Positions 20,881 through 33,970 are shown, counted from the first letter of the stretch. The stretch: DNA of 64,000 nt from Isochrysis galbana (GCA_018136815.1 CM030936.1:2225131-2289130), one strand, 5' to 3'. The notes: generated by a model not told the origin, from the letters alone. Made by a program: numbers and translations.

Positions 20881-21267
20881 ATGCTCCCCTCCTCCTCCTC
20901 TCCCCCTGCCGAGGAGCTCCCCCCCCCCGGTACTCCCAACCCCCAAGAACACGACGACAGACCCCCCCCCCCCCTCCCCCCCTTCCCCCCCCCTCCCCCT
21001 CCCCCCCCCCCCTCCCCCCCCCCCCTCCCCCCCCCCCCTCCCCTCCCGCCGCCTCCCCTCCCCCCTCTGCCCCAGAGACCCGGAGTTCCGACCGCTCTCA
21101 CTCTAGTCAAACTCGTCGTCGAGTGGTCGCGCGCCATCCCTCCGGTACCCTCGCTTCTTTTCATGCTCATCCGCCCAGCCTTTCGATGTGCGAGCCGAGG
21201 ACTTCTCATCCGACACCCGATATTCCCTTTCTGCTTTCTTCAAGAGGACAAGTGGGATTACTTGTGA
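20869..21267 (+). CDS. Pro-rich open frame after P1c
   Basis: The ATG in the P1 module opens a 132-residue frame: MERAMLPSSSSPPAEE, then a poly-Pro run created by C homopolymers (20961-21075), then PTALTLVKLVVEW and a hydrophobic end. No family is recognised. Poly-C length errors could shift the frame. It may only be the first exon of a gene. Confidence 0.3.
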   Translation: MERAMLPSSSSPPAEELPPPGTPNPQEHDDRPPPPLPPFPPPPPPPPPSPPPLPPPPPLPPPPLPPLPQRPGVPTALTLVKLVVEWSRAIPPVPSLLFMLIRPAFRCASRGLLIRHPIFPFCFLQEDKWDYL

Positions 21268-21668
21268 ACGTGTCCCCCCGCGGAAAACGAGTAGACCGAG
21301 TGTCCACCGAGCTCTCGTTTACATATTTGCCGATTTGTTTCAGAGTTCCACAATAGGTGCGGACGGCCGTTCCTCTCAGGCCATTCATTACGGAAGAGTA
21401 GCAGACGACTAGATTTGTGGTAGCACGAGCTGCTCAGCCTAAGCAGGCGGGCAACACCTTGTACATCTATGGGGACGGGCGAGAGAGAGGGAAAAGAAGC
21501 GGAGTGAGATTCCGCTCTCAGCAAGGCTGTCAAACAGCGGGGGGCACAGGGGGGGCGTGGAGAGAGGGGCGAGAGGCAAGGGGGGGTGGCCGCACAGGCA
21601 GAGACAGAGAGGGGGCGACGGAAGAGGAACGGAGCGGCAGCCCGTGGCAGGGGGGAGAACAGAGACAG

Positions 21669-22307
21669 ATGCGGCCGCACACGCGCGCGCTGCGCGCCTC
21701 AGCCATCGAAGTCGGCCTCGAGCTCACCATCCTCGCCAACCACGACTTGCTCCATCTCATCTTGCCTCGCCTTGGGCCAGCGGACGTGGGTGCACTCCGC
21801 TTAGCCTGCAGGGAGACGCGTCGCGCGTGTACTGCCGTCGTGACAGGCTTGCTATCAGTACTCGAACGCGCTGCCCAGCTCTACGTCACCCCACACTACC
21901 AGCCTGCCCTCGACCTCGTCGCCTCCAACGAGTCCAAGCTGCAGTGGCTCCTTCTCCACCCTGCGCTCGGCCTCTCGGTCGACTCGTCCCGGTTCGTCGA
22001 GGTCCTCAGCGCGGCCTACCACCTGCTCATGGATCGACTCTCTCGCATCAGGAAGTTTGTGCTTTCTTGCCGCCTGCAGAAGGTCCTCCACAACATTCGG
22101 TCCGGCTCGTTTGCCGAGCTCTCCTCGCCCCTCGAGCTTTACGAGGAGCAGTACCTGCGTGGACTGAGCTGCAAGTTCAACTACCTCGTCGCCGATGATA
22201 CGGTTTTCAAAGAGCACGAAGAGGAATTGAGGGCTCTCCGGTCAGGGATTCCTGTGTCACCTCGTCGCCTTCGTTCGAGAACAGCAGCGGCGCGATGCAT
22301 CAAATGA
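21669..22307 (+). CDS. F-box-like protein of unknown target
   Basis: 212 residues from ATG 21669, chosen because the upstream part is low-complexity Gly/Arg. Residues about 20-60 (ANHDLLHLILPRLGPADV, then ALRLACRETRRAC) resemble an F-box, which would recruit SKP1 of an SCF ubiquitin ligase. The rest is helical, with a Cys/Arg segment (RKFVLSCRLQKVLHNI) and LELYEEQYLRGLSCKFNYL. No WD, LRR or Kelch repeats follow, so the substrate-binding part is either this unclassified helical region or missing. A purine-rich 120-base tract lies just upstream. Confidence 0.55.
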   Translation: MRPHTRALRASAIEVGLELTILANHDLLHLILPRLGPADVGALRLACRETRRACTAVVTGLLSVLERAAQLYVTPHYQPALDLVASNESKLQWLLLHPALGLSVDSSRFVEVLSAAYHLLMDRLSRIRKFVLSCRLQKVLHNIRSGSFAELSSPLELYEEQYLRGLSCKFNYLVADDTVFKEHEEELRALRSGIPVSPRRLRSRTAAARCIK

Positions 22308-23394
22308 GCTCGTGTTGTTCGAACCCAAGAAGTGGACCAATGTACGCCCTCGCAGAACGGCGCCTGGCCTCCAGAGCCCATACGACCATCATTCCTCCAG
22401 CTTCGCCCTCTTTCGTATGCATCAAGTTTCTGCTGAAGTGCCAGAGCGATAGCCACGACAGGATAATTATGACAAGATCAAATGGGCGATGTGCACCATC
22501 TTGCCCTATGGCTTTGGAATCGCCCACATTGCGAGATGAATGAGAACAGGAAGTCGCATCGACCCTGAGTTTTCCTCTCCGCGTCCGTCTCTGTCTCTGC
22601 CTGGAGTGTGTGGCGGCTCTGGCTTTTGAGTCTAGTAGCAGAATACCTCGTGGCCGATTGACACGATGGCGGTGGTGGCCATCAACATGATTTGACACAC
22701 AATTATCACCACTCCCTCATAACCGAATTCCACGATCACGCGTGTGCGGACATTTTAGGAGGAGCGTTCCCATTTTCGATGTGCAAAATCGTCTGTGAGT
22801 GTCGTCCGGGGTGTGTGCATGTATCAACCACTAGTTTGTGACTGGGAGGGGGTAGCCATGCCAGGTTGTTGCTGGAACTGCGCGTGTGTGGATGATGAGA
22901 TGTAGCATGGTCTATTGTGCATGGGGTGGGGTGGCTGTGGTTGCGTGTGGGCTTGGAGATGAACAAGACTGTTGAGACAAAAAAAATTCTGAAGTTTCCA
23001 TCTACTGCTATTTGCTATTGGGTCCGCCCTCCCTTGGCCCCCCACGACATCGCCCAATCCCATGCTCACTACCGCCCCTTCCACTCAGCCCCCAGTCATT
23101 CCTTGTTCTTCGGTTTCCGGGGTCCGTGGGGTTTGGCCCATGTGCACTATCCTGGGCCTTGTTTGGGAGGGGGGGGACTGGGACAGGCCTCTTGGTGGTA
23201 CTTGTGGTGTCGTGGTGTTCGGCTCGTGCTTTCCGCTCTGTTGTCTGTTGCCGATCGGCTGGAGGTCGTGCCTTGGTCCTTGGTTTCCGTGCGTTGTTGA
23301 GCAGATCGTACGGTCGTACCTTATAGGGCTCTAAGGGCTCGACTGCGTGAGGGCCCTGTGAACGGGGGCATCCTTGATGGGTGCTTGTTAACGT
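22308..23394. other. Gene-free stretch before R1 copy A
   Basis: No supported gene. Minus-strand frames from about 23330 to 23010 encode a Pro/Arg/Thr-rich peptide (LEPYKVRPYDLLNNARKP), probably retroelement debris next to R1. Confidence 0.35.
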
Positions 23395-23983
23395 TGCGGT
23401 ATTTTGACTAATCTTATGATTGGTCGCCATGGAGGGGGGCCTCGCGCCCCCCCCCACTCTCTCGACTCCCCTCATGGGGGGCGAGAACCATCCACCCCCC
23501 TGCGCTGCCTCTTGGCATGTAGGGGGACTCACCCAGACTGCCCAAACACTCCCTGAGAGTCGGGCACAGATCGCACGCCCTGGCCCGCGTTGGCTTGCTT
23601 CTCGCTCTGACCAACCCCTCCTCCCCCTGGGTCCCCCTGATGAGGAGCCCCCAGCCAGCTCCTGTCGACCGGCAGGGGCTCGAGAGCCAGCGAGGGAGAG
23701 GCAGGAGGGGCCAGGGCCATGCCCCAGCCTCACCTGCCCCCTGAGCTGTGCTCCCAGGCCCCTGCAGGCCTCCTGGGGACCTGAAGAGGGGCCGCAGGCG
23801 CGCGCCATGGGCCAGAGCCGCAGGGAAGAGAGGAGGAAGAGGGAAGAGGGAGGGGAGGGGGGAGTGGCAGCTCTCCCCTCCGGCGTTTGCGTGTCTTCTC
23901 GCCCCGTTTGGGTAAGAGAACGATGGGGGCACCAGAACCAGGAGGGAAGGGCCGCGGCTCGCCGCGGCCACTCGCCTCGGTGT
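23395..23983 (-). repeat. R1 GC-rich repeat, copy A
   Basis: The order of blocks (CCATGG..GGGGGC, AACCATCCACC, CCAGCCAGCTCCTGTCGAC, GCCAGCGAGGGAGAGGCAGG, GGCCCCTGCAGGCCTCC, GCCGCGGCTCGCCGCGGCC) is the inverse of the copy at 48148. The block GCCGCGG-CTCG-CCGCGGC is a perfect hairpin. It ends directly at the TGTTG start of the LTR at 23984. Confidence 0.75.
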
Positions 23984-25280
23984 TGTGCATTCCTGCCCAT
24001 CTGAAGGCTGTAGGCATGAATATTCGTGTAAGGTACGCGCTCACAATTACAATTGAACAGTTCCCCGTGTTGCCACTGACGCACAAGACACACAGATTCG
24101 GATTCCCCATGGTCTCAAGTCCAGGTTTGCAGGTTTTGGTGCCTTCCCGCGTTTGGCGTTCGCGTTGGCGTTCGGAAATTTCGTTCCGGTTCTTTCTTGG
24201 GACTTGCGCTAACTTTCGTTGTCGTCCAGGCCTGTTCTTCGTAGGTTCTTTCTGCTTGGCCTGGTTAGGGTTTCGTTGCCTTCCCGCGTTTGGCGTTCGC
24301 GTTGGCGTTCGGAAATTTCCTCTCACATTCCCTAGGTCCGCTACCCGTGGCTTGTAGGTCCTTGTTTCTTTCTTCTCGGTCAAGGTTTTGGCGAGCGAGT
24401 CGGTTGCTCTATCCGCTCGAGATTTGAGGTTTGATTTGCCATCTCCCCTTGGAGATCAATGTAGGTTCGCTTCTTAGGTGAGGGAATCTTTCCCCTTGAT
24501 GCAAGTTATATGCAAGCCCTTGGCCCCTTTGGTGTTTCTTCCCCTTGGTTGCTACTCAGGGTTGTTCGTTAGAAGCGTCTAGAAGGTTCACGCTCAACGG
24601 CAAGATTTCCTCTGTTGTGAAGATATCTCGTTGTGATCTATATCCGAAGTGATCGCCGTGGTCGCGCGACATGACGCTCCCCTTCGGACTCTCCGCTACG
24701 TGGGAAGTTACAACGGAGACACGTTCCGGCCGTCGCTGCGGAGTCTCTTTCTCTCTCGCTCTCTCTCTCCGTCTTTCTCGCGACGTGTTTGGGTTATCGG
24801 TGATTTGGGGTCGCGGTTGCTTGATAATTTGCTTGGTTTGGGTGAATGATTCCGGTGTGTTCGTGCGTGAGTCGGTGTATCCTGTTGTTCTCAGCTTCGT
24901 TGTCCGTCGTTGTTCGCTGCGTCGCTGCATTCTAGCAGCCTAGGCTCCCTCCCTGAGGGAAGAGTTCTTTGTAGGTCTAACAATCTCTTACTATCCACTA
25001 TCCAACACTTTAGGGTCTAGGGCCACTAGGAGCGCCTCGCCGCCCCACCGCCCTTCGTTCGCCGTTCGTTCCCCGTCCAGACACCCAAATGGGGTTGCCC
25101 GACCCAGTCCAGAATTTCATTCACCCGACTCCCGGTGGGGAGGAGGACCAAAGCGCCGCGCTAGCCGCCGGTGCTGCTCGCGACGGAGTGGCTCAGAGCC
25201 CTCCGGTAGCGCTCGACTCGACATTAGCGGCGAAAGGGGGCACCCTCTGGGGCATCCCGCTCCCTATCGTAAAGGGGTAG
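23984..25280 (+). mobile_element. LTR 1 with leader and start of a gag-like ORF (truncated element)
   Basis: Starts TGTTG, and its first 125 bases (CATTCCTGCCCATCTGAAGG, GCATGAATATTCGTGTAAGG, TTCCCCGTGTTGCCACTGAC) match LTRs at 45147 and 56344. Beyond that it diverges, and a block CCTTCCCGCGTTTGGCGTTC occurs twice (24141 and 24272), an internal duplication with a period of about 131. A leader follows and ATG 25089 opens a 63-codon gag-like start with ALAAGA, also seen at the equivalent place near 57680. It stops at 25278-25280. The rest of the element is absent. The LTR end is not resolved. Confidence 0.65.
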
Positions 25281-25424
25281 CTGCGGCCGCCGTTGATCTT
25301 GATCGTGCGGACGGGTCTTGCCTCTTCGCTCGTGGGCGCTTTGGCTAGGTGTGCGGTGAGAATATTAAATAATTTTTTTCTAAGGTCTAAGGTTGACTGA
25401 CAGACTACCCCAAAGGGGACCGTT

Positions 25425-25500
25425 GTTGGCATTGGAGCCCGGGGGGAGGGCACGCAAGCGCCTCCCCCATGTGAACTAATTATAAACTTGCAGTTGGGTG
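25425..25500 (+). repeat. R1 fragment (right end)
   Basis: GCGCCTCCCCCATGTGAAC, then TAATTATAAACTTGCAG, matches the right terminus of R1. Confidence 0.5.
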
Positions 25501-26236
25501 GATAATAGCGATAGTAGGAAATCAATCAATGGGTTTTCCAGTCGGGAGAAAAACGTGAGCTCTTCCTCTGGAGCTCAATACAATCGCACAAACATGAACA
25601 CGCTGCCACTTTAAAAGTTTTGGTATGTGTATGCGCCAACAACATTTGTTGTTGGACGTGCGATGGGATGTCATGTCAAGATGACTACTCCGAGAAGAGT
25701 TAGAGTAGAGTGCCATTTTGCTATCCATCATATCTCTTGGCTCGGGATGCGATGCTTCCTTCCCATGGTTTCTCTGCTTCTATCCTTGGTACATCGGAAC
25801 CCGCACCGAACGGAATGAACAAAGTCGGAGATGCGACGGCGACGGAGGCGGGGGAGCTTAGAAAAAGTCTGCGATGGGCAAAGGTATCTAGATATCCGTG
25901 GAAATTGCGATCGAGTACACCGAGAGCTCGAGCTAACGCAACGACGTGAGATAAGAATGGAGGTCATGCATCATTGGCTTTGAAATCTTCTCAACACGTT
26001 TGTCACCTAGGAGTAACGTCTACAATGGCTATCGTGCCGTCTTGGCAGTCATCGCGCCACGGAAGCAGCGAGTGCTGCTGAGATGCCGGAGAGGTGCGGT
26101 ATCATGGCCCAAGCGCATGCCGGGGATGCCGAGCCCCACGGCGGTGCCTTTTGTCGGGAGAGTGCTGCAACTCGTAGACTGATGCAAAAGCATCAATCAT
26201 TATCCCATGCGTTGGCCATGGTGTGTCTATCTACAC
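25501..26236. other. Gene-free stretch, 3' flank of the RING gene
   Basis: No supported gene. Confidence 0.4.
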
Positions 26237-27463
26237 TTAGTCATCACGGCCATCGACCGGATGAGTATTGGGCGTGCCGTCGGCCTCGTTTCGCCCCGAA
26301 CCATTAACCGCCGGGTCTGAGGCCGTCGGTGCCGCGTCAGGGGGCACGACTGCTGGCTGCCGACGGAATGGTTGGGGTACCATTTGCCGTTGCTGTGCTG
26401 CCCTCGCCACCTCCACGAGCTGCACGATTTCCCGCAGGCTCATGTCTGGATTCGCCGCCTGGAGCGTGTGCCACACCGTTTGCACCTCTTCGCGTTCCTT
26501 CATCTTGTGCGAAGGCAGGTGCGACTGGCCGAAGCGGCCAGCACTCCGAGAATTTTCGTGGCAGGCATCGCACAAGTCGTACCCGATGGCCTCTGGACAA
26601 TCCTGGCATTGCCAAGCCCGGCCGCTGATTGGGTAAACGCCGCAGCCATCGCAACCCACGAAGAAATGAACGTATGGATTCGAAGACGCTGTATCGACCA
26701 TGGCCTGTTCGGCGCTAGCCGAGCTGGTGGGGCACGCGTCGTCGACACCAGCTGTGAGTGCCAACGGAGAGGAAGGATGAGCAACATGCGAAGCTGAAAT
26801 CTCGCTTGCCGGAGGAGTTGCCGCCAGCGAGGGTAGCACCCCCGCACGCGCCTGCTCCCCATGTAATGTGCAGATGAGACGACAGGGCTGTGGCTCGTAC
26901 GCTTGCCGGGCGGCACACGCCGCACAGGGCTTAGTGCCGTCAAAGCAGTCCGCACACGACAGGTGGCCGCAGACGCTCACGCGGGCGCGTTCGGCGCGAT
27001 CTCGTCGGCAGACCACGCACGACCAGTCCGGTTCGCCCTTGAGCGGGAGCCGGGGCGAAGACGTCTCCCACTCCTTCTCGCTCGCAAGAGTGTCCTCGGC
27101 GCGCCGGGCGTACTCGGAGCCGAACCTCGCGCTGAGGTGGAGGTGGAGCGTGAGGCAGGGTGCCGGCAGATGTAGGAATGCAGCGCGGCAGATGGGGCAG
27201 CTCGAGCTGGAGAGCGGGTCCATCGAGCGGTGGAGGCACCAGAAGCAGAAGGTGTGGCCACAAGCGTTAACCGTCGGCTTGTACAGCAGCTCGCGGCAGA
27301 TTGGGCACAGCACCTCCTCCAAGTCCTGCTGGAGGGGGTGGTGTCGGGGTGGCTGCACGGTCCGCGCCTCAAGCAGCCGGCGTATGGCATCGCGGTCGTG
27401 TGCGCGCATTGCCGCCTGCAGGTCGCCGCCGTAGGGCAGGGGTTCGGATGGCGGCTCAGCCAT
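26237..27463 (-). CDS. RING-RING-ZZ E3 ubiquitin ligase, PRT1-like
   Basis: A single exon of 408 residues from ATG 27463. RING1 spans about 54-93 (CPICRELL..NACGHTFCFWCL..CPIC). RING2 is near 145-180 (CVVCRRD..SVCGHLSCADCF..CAAC). A ZZ zinc finger lies near 285-340 (GCDGCGVYPISG, WQCQDCPEAIGYDLCDAC, SHLPSHKM). The RING-RING-ZZ order is that of plant PRT1, an N-degron ligase recognising aromatic N-termini; the same role here is inference. The C-terminal tail is Pro-rich. Upstream on the coding strand is a long pyrimidine tract (27535-27710), probably the 5' UTR or promoter. Confidence 0.85.
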   Translation of the reverse strand: MAEPPSEPLPYGGDLQAAMRAHDRDAIRRLLEARTVQPPRHHPLQQDLEEVLCPICRELLYKPTVNACGHTFCFWCLHRSMDPLSSSSCPICRAAFLHLPAPCLTLHLHLSARFGSEYARRAEDTLASEKEWETSSPRLPLKGEPDWSCVVCRRDRAERARVSVCGHLSCADCFDGTKPCAACAARQAYEPQPCRLICTLHGEQARAGVLPSLAATPPASEISASHVAHPSSPLALTAGVDDACPTSSASAEQAMVDTASSNPYVHFFVGCDGCGVYPISGRAWQCQDCPEAIGYDLCDACHENSRSAGRFGQSHLPSHKMKEREEVQTVWHTLQAANPDMSLREIVQLVEVARAAQQRQMVPQPFRRQPAVVPPDAAPTASDPAVNGSGRNEADGTPNTHPVDGRDD

Positions 27464-28148
27464 CCTCGTGCAACGAGAGAGGCAGGCGGGCAGAGAGGGA
27501 GACGGAAGGAGGGAGGCAGGGGGAAGGGGGGGGGGAAGCTGGAGGCGAGTGAGAGCGGGGGGGGGGGTGCGGCCCCGGCGGCGTGCTGAGACAGGAGGAA
27601 GGAGGAAACGACGGGGAAAGCACGAAAAGAAGGGGATGAGAAGGGGTGGGTGGAGCGAGAGAGAGAGAAGAGAAGGAGAGAGAGACGAGAGGAGAGGGAG
27701 AGAGGAAAGACTAAAGTACTCAGTAGTGATCACGACTGGAAGGGAGTTTAGTTGATAGACTTGTTTTCTTTTGGTTTCTTTTTTCTCAACCCCTGTACTT
27801 TATACTTTATGTACATGCCCAGTCCTCCTGGAAGACGTTGGTCGCATCTTGGTTTCCTTTTTGTTTTGCCTTGTGTACTTTACTCCTACTCCTTTACATG
27901 TCTGTAGTCTACTACTTTTGTCCCATTGCCGCAGACTCACTTTTATCTTTCTACTATTTCTATCTATTTACGTACTACAAAGAAAAGGCAAAGGGCACAC
28001 TCTCTCTCACCTTTACATCCCCGGGGCTGCTCCCTACCTCCCCATTGAACCCAGAGTAAAGATAGATATAAAATGAGGAATACATAAAGAAAACGCGTAC
28101 GCCTCGCCTCCCGGCTCCCCCTTCCCCCTCGGACCCCCTCTCTCTCGC
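27464..28148. other. Intergenic region between divergent genes
   Basis: A purine tract on the plus strand (27535-27710), then AT-rich sequence to 28080. It lies between the divergently transcribed RING and GST-HIT genes and is a likely shared promoter region. No coding signal. Confidence 0.45.
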
Positions 28149-30141
<1,993 letters not shown>

Positions 30142-30689
30142 GCGAGCGTTTCCTCCAGTGGACCACTGGTCGATCGAGTGTGTCGTTGTCCAACAACGCT
30201 AGTGAGACCTCCAGAGATTCTTCTCAGATTCCTTGCCACCTGCAAGTGATGGTTTTTGGCATTGGCCGTTCGCATACTCGCTCAAATCACTGATGAGGGG
30301 TGGCTTGAGCGTTGCGGTCGGGGAGTAGAGACGTTTCTTAATGATAGCTTAGCTAGAGGTGGGGGAGATTGGGTTGAAAAGACTCTGCTTGATAGAGAGG
30401 CCCAATTCATTCATCGTGGCATAAGGGCCACCGGAAGACAGCCTCACCGATACTTCTTTCGCGTCCTCACATCCTCCAGTTTATTCATTTACCTACCTGC
30501 CCATGCCACATGGCCCCTTAGGTCGCGTTTCGTCGAATATGGGACGGGTTCAGTTTCAGTTTGAGCCATCAAATGTCCACGTGCCCGTCTACAAAAATAT
30601 TGATTCTAATCAAAATCATACACGAGTGGGCTTGGGAAAATAATGTGGAATTAATTACTCTCTATCTAGAAACTAGAAAGGGACCTCAT
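30142..30689. other. Gene-free stretch with R3 copy 2
   Basis: R3 copy 2 occupies 30355-30440 (GGTGGGGGAGATTGGGTTG, GAGGCCCAATTCATTCATC). Nothing else is supported. Confidence 0.45.
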
Positions 30690-31470
30690 TATTAAAAGTT
30701 GACGGATCGAGCATGACCACTTGCTCGATATGCGAGGCGACGGAAGGGAAACGATCGGCGGTAGGCGCGGCGGGAACGGCGGAGAGTGATGGAATGGCGG
30801 GCTTGATCACCTCCTCGGCAGAGGAAGGCGGGAGGACGGGCTTGGGCGAGGGCGAGCGCGAGGACGGAGCGGACATGGCTGGGCGATTGGAAATAAATGG
30901 CGATAGGCTGAGGCTGAGGCTGAGGGAGAGGCTTGGTACGGATGCGGAGTGTTGAGAACGAGGGACGAGAACGGGAACGAGAACGATAGCGAGAGCGACG
31001 AACGAAGAATGACAGACGACAGAACCGATCGAGTACAGAGTCCGACGGACTGACGACACGGCACCACACTCACCTCAACACTCTCCACACTTACACACTT
31101 ACGTATCTTTATCACGACAGAACCGATAGAGTCCGACGGACTGACGACACGGCACCACACTCACCTCAACACTCTCCACACTTACGTATTACGTATCTTT
31201 ATCACGGAACACGGAACGCACAGGGACCTGCTGACAGACCGAAAAAGGAAGAGAATGCCGACAAGAGAGCGACGGGGCGACGGACGATCCGACGAGGCGA
31301 AAGTTACGCACAGGAAGGAAGCCATGAAGGAATCTTTCGAAAACCCTTAAGTGAATTGATGAAGACCGAAGTAAAACAGCGCCACGATATAATCCAACGG
31401 CCAACACCTGAGGCCTGAGGGGAGATCAGGGCCACACAATGGGGTGGTTCCTTGCACCGGCGATGGGCGC
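30690..31470 (-). mobile_element. R2 retroelement-like leader with gag-like N-terminus, copy 2
   Basis: On the minus strand it begins GGTGCAAGGAACCACCCC near 31458 and runs through GTGTTGGCCGTTGGATTATA, TTAAGGGTTTTCGAAAGATT and TCGTCGCTCTCG repeats to an ATG at 30888. That ATG opens MSAPSSRSPSPKPVLPPSS for about 66 codons. The plus-strand copy at 37800 has the same order. Inside this copy a segment of about 90 bases containing GATAAAGATACGTAAGTGTG and GTCAGTCCGTCGGACTC is tandemly duplicated (about 31035-31200). Confidence 0.7.
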
Positions 31471-31610
31471 CCTCTCGTGGGCGCTTCGGGTGCGAGGCGT
31501 CGAGCATGGCCCGGTCGTCCGTCGCGGCGGCGGCGGGGGTGGCGGCAGGAGGGGAGGGGAGCGGGGCGCGCTCCATGATCCATGACCCGATTGTTTTAAC
31601 AATAGTTGGC
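31458..31610 (-). promoter_or_regulatory. P1 module copy d with first-exon remnant
   Basis: On the minus strand, CAACTATTGTTAAAACAATC, GGGTCATGG, then ATGGAGCGCGCC (31576). The frame reads MERAPLPS, Ala-rich, then MLDASHPKRPRE, and passes directly into R2 at GGTGCAAGGAACC instead of reaching an intron. Confidence 0.5.
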
Positions 31611-32030
31611 CTTGGAAGTTAAATAGTGTTTGGCCGCCCTATACCTATAATTAGAGCTTTATGCTTTATTCTTTATTTATAGATTTATAGTGAACGATTT
31701 CGAAATTGAAAGAAAATCTAAATCTAGAAGGAAAGAGCAGTCACAGTCACTCTAGACTCTAGCCCCTGGGGCTGCTGCTACTAGCAGGGCGCAATTAGCT
31801 TGATACCTGTGCATAAATTCGCACGAATATGCGCGGGCGCGAGCGTGCATGAATGTAAATGAAGTTGCGTGCGCACTCATCAAGCTTGTGGTTGTGTGTA
31901 GCATAACGATTGAGAGACTTGTAACATCAAATGACAAGAAACGACATACAACAGATGCTGCGAAACACAACCAACACCAAGGACGTCAAAGTTACCTACC
32001 ACTCATTATCTTAATGGCTTTTCTATCATC
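31611..32030. other. Gene-free stretch
   Basis: AT-richer sequence with no supported gene; 3' flank of the STPGR gene. Confidence 0.4.
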
Positions 32031-32825
32031 TCAGTGCCTTTTTTTGGATTGCTGTCTCGGCGGTAAAGATCTCGCTGTGTAGGCGCCATATCCTGGATGT
32101 TCAGGATCAGGCGTGATGCGGATATTGAAAGAACTGCTCTCTGGCTTAAGTTGTGGGTTGTACTCACCAGGGCCCGGAAGCTCTCTTGCAGCTCGAAGAG
32201 AATCATGATCCCAAGGTGGTGCTGGCATGGGCGCCCCCCTCTTAGTATATTTCCAGCGTGGCGGCCGGGTAGTTGTACGTTGGCATGGGTGCAATGGAGA
32301 TGGGGCTCCTGAATGCCAGCACGCAGATACCGCTCCAGGCGGCATAATCATTGTGTTGGGCGGAAAGGTCGACCAATGAGTATGGGAATTCAGTGCCCGT
32401 GCTTGAGTCGATGTTCCCGGGTGCCCGAGCATCATGGGCTGCATCATGTTCACCAATGGCTGCGATATCCAAGGCTGCAGAATAATAAATGCTGGCTGAA
32501 TGTGCCCCATAGCTTGTGCTGCAGGATTTGCCAAGGCCTCGACCATGGGCCGTTCGGATTGATCTGCGGTGTCACTTGACTTGCTTGTGATATCCATTTT
32601 GCATGCTGTATCCTGCCGACAAAGACTCGACTCCACCAGGCTGGTGAGCAGCGCCACCTTCTCCTCAAGCGAGCTCAGCCTCTCCTCAAGGCAATCTTCG
32701 GTTTGTACAGCGGCTTTGCGTAGCACGGGCCGATTGGTGTCACTCGTGCTCCGCTCTTGAAGTGCCAGCGTCCTGTGCTGGTACGGGTAGGCCTTGCCTA
32801 CGGGCTTGCACAGATGCCTTGCCAT
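32031..32825 (-). CDS. STPGR (PG-rich, ODF3-type) flagellar protein
   Basis: 264 residues from ATG 32825. The N-terminus is basic, followed by a short coiled coil (LEERLSSLEEKVALLTSLVE, about 46-66). The middle is Met/Pro/Gln-rich. The C-terminus contains the STPGR repeat ELPGPGEYNP followed by SSFNIR, and a second PG-like element (PDPEHPGYGAY). STPGR proteins lie on or inside axonemal microtubules. With centrin this supports a flagellate. The low number of repeats makes assignment within the family uncertain. Confidence 0.6.
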   Translation of the reverse strand: MARHLCKPVGKAYPYQHRTLALQERSTSDTNRPVLRKAAVQTEDCLEERLSSLEEKVALLTSLVESSLCRQDTACKMDITSKSSDTADQSERPMVEALANPAAQAMGHIQPAFIILQPWISQPLVNMMQPMMLGHPGTSTQARALNSHTHWSTFPPNTMIMPPGAVSACWHSGAPSPLHPCQRTTTRPPRWKYTKRGAPMPAPPWDHDSLRAARELPGPGEYNPQLKPESSSFNIRITPDPEHPGYGAYTARSLPPRQQSKKRH

Positions 32826-33714
32826 GGGCTGACGACAGCCGATGTCCGTTTGAAACTCGACGCGACAGTCCAGTCAGAGAGAAGAAACTCTTTCTACATA
32901 TTGTAGTTTCTTCATTTTGGTTCGTTTGTTTATTTTTGTCCGAATGAGTTGCGTAGTATTGATGTCCGTAGTTCCGGTGTGAGATAATTGGGACGATCTC
33001 ATATGTCTCGAACCCTCGAACCCTCGCCGTCGCTAGACTCATGCTACAACTCCTCACGCACTCGCTAGTGGCCCACAGCTATCCTAGAGGCTACGGCTCC
33101 TCGTCCAACCAGCAAACAAAACAATGGGCGGTGAGTGGGGGTGCAGGTGCAGGGTGCAGGCGTATGAGCAAGCCTAGATGCCGCTAGATATGAAAGTTTC
33201 TGAAAGACAGGGGCAACATTTTAAAACAGTGTTTTTCTCCGTCTTTCAAACACCCTCCGTTTTTTTCACGGTTTGTCGAAGGTCGCGCGCAAGCGCGCGA
33301 GTGCTCGGAGGTGCGAGCGAGCGAGCTAGCTCTAGCTCGCTCGGGGCTCGGGGTTATAGTTATAGAGTTAAAGTTAGACATCAGGCAAGCAACAAGCAAC
33401 AAGCAACAAGCAACAAGCAACTCCATCACCACTTCCGCACTATCAGATCCATCGCCTCGTCCGCCATCCAATCATCTTCCGCGTCGCTGTCATCGTCGCT
33501 ATCCCACTTAACTATATCCGGAGACCACCCCGCAGATTGCACACGGAGCTGCGTGCTGCGTGTGCATCGTCTCGCGACAATACACAAGTTTGTCCGCGAC
33601 CTGCGACCTGCGACCTGATGGCTCATTCGAGACCTGTTGTTGCTCTGAATTGCCCCGTAGATAGATGGAGCAGTTCTGTTCTGCCGCTGATGCCGCCGCT
33701 GGCCGCTGGTTGTG
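32826..33714. other. Gene-free stretch with GTGTTT-rich sequence
   Basis: It contains subterminal-type motifs also found in the hAT-like elements (33220-33290: AACAGTGTTTTTCTCCG, CACGGTTTG) and (AGCAACA)n repeats at 33385-33420. No gene supported. Confidence 0.4.
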
Positions 33715-33970
33715 CTAGCACTTTGGCAAGGAGCGCCAGCGAAAGAGAGGCAGGGGAGGCCAGGGCCAAGCCCCAGCCTCCTCTGCCCCCTGAGCTGGCC
33801 TCCAGGAGCCTCCAGGGGTCGCCAGAGGCAGCTGCAGGCCTATCACAGGCGCGCCATCGCGCGTGCCTGCAGGAGAGTGGAGAGAGAGCGCGGAGAAGGG
33901 GGTGGGCGGAGCGAGGGCTCCGACCACCGAAAAATATGTAAGTCCCGCACCTGTTTACAGGAGAAGTCGG
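33715..33970 (-). repeat. R1 repeat, copy F (subfamily shared with the window end)
   Basis: GGAGCGCCAGCGA through GCCTCCAGGAGCCTCCAGGG to GTAAGTCCCGCACCTGTTTA. It is nearly identical to 63780-64000. Confidence 0.75.

Noticed and set aside
23008-24093. 361-codon minus-strand open frame.
   Set aside because: It spans R1 copy A and the LTR 1 start; openness comes from GC-rich repeats, not from a protein family.
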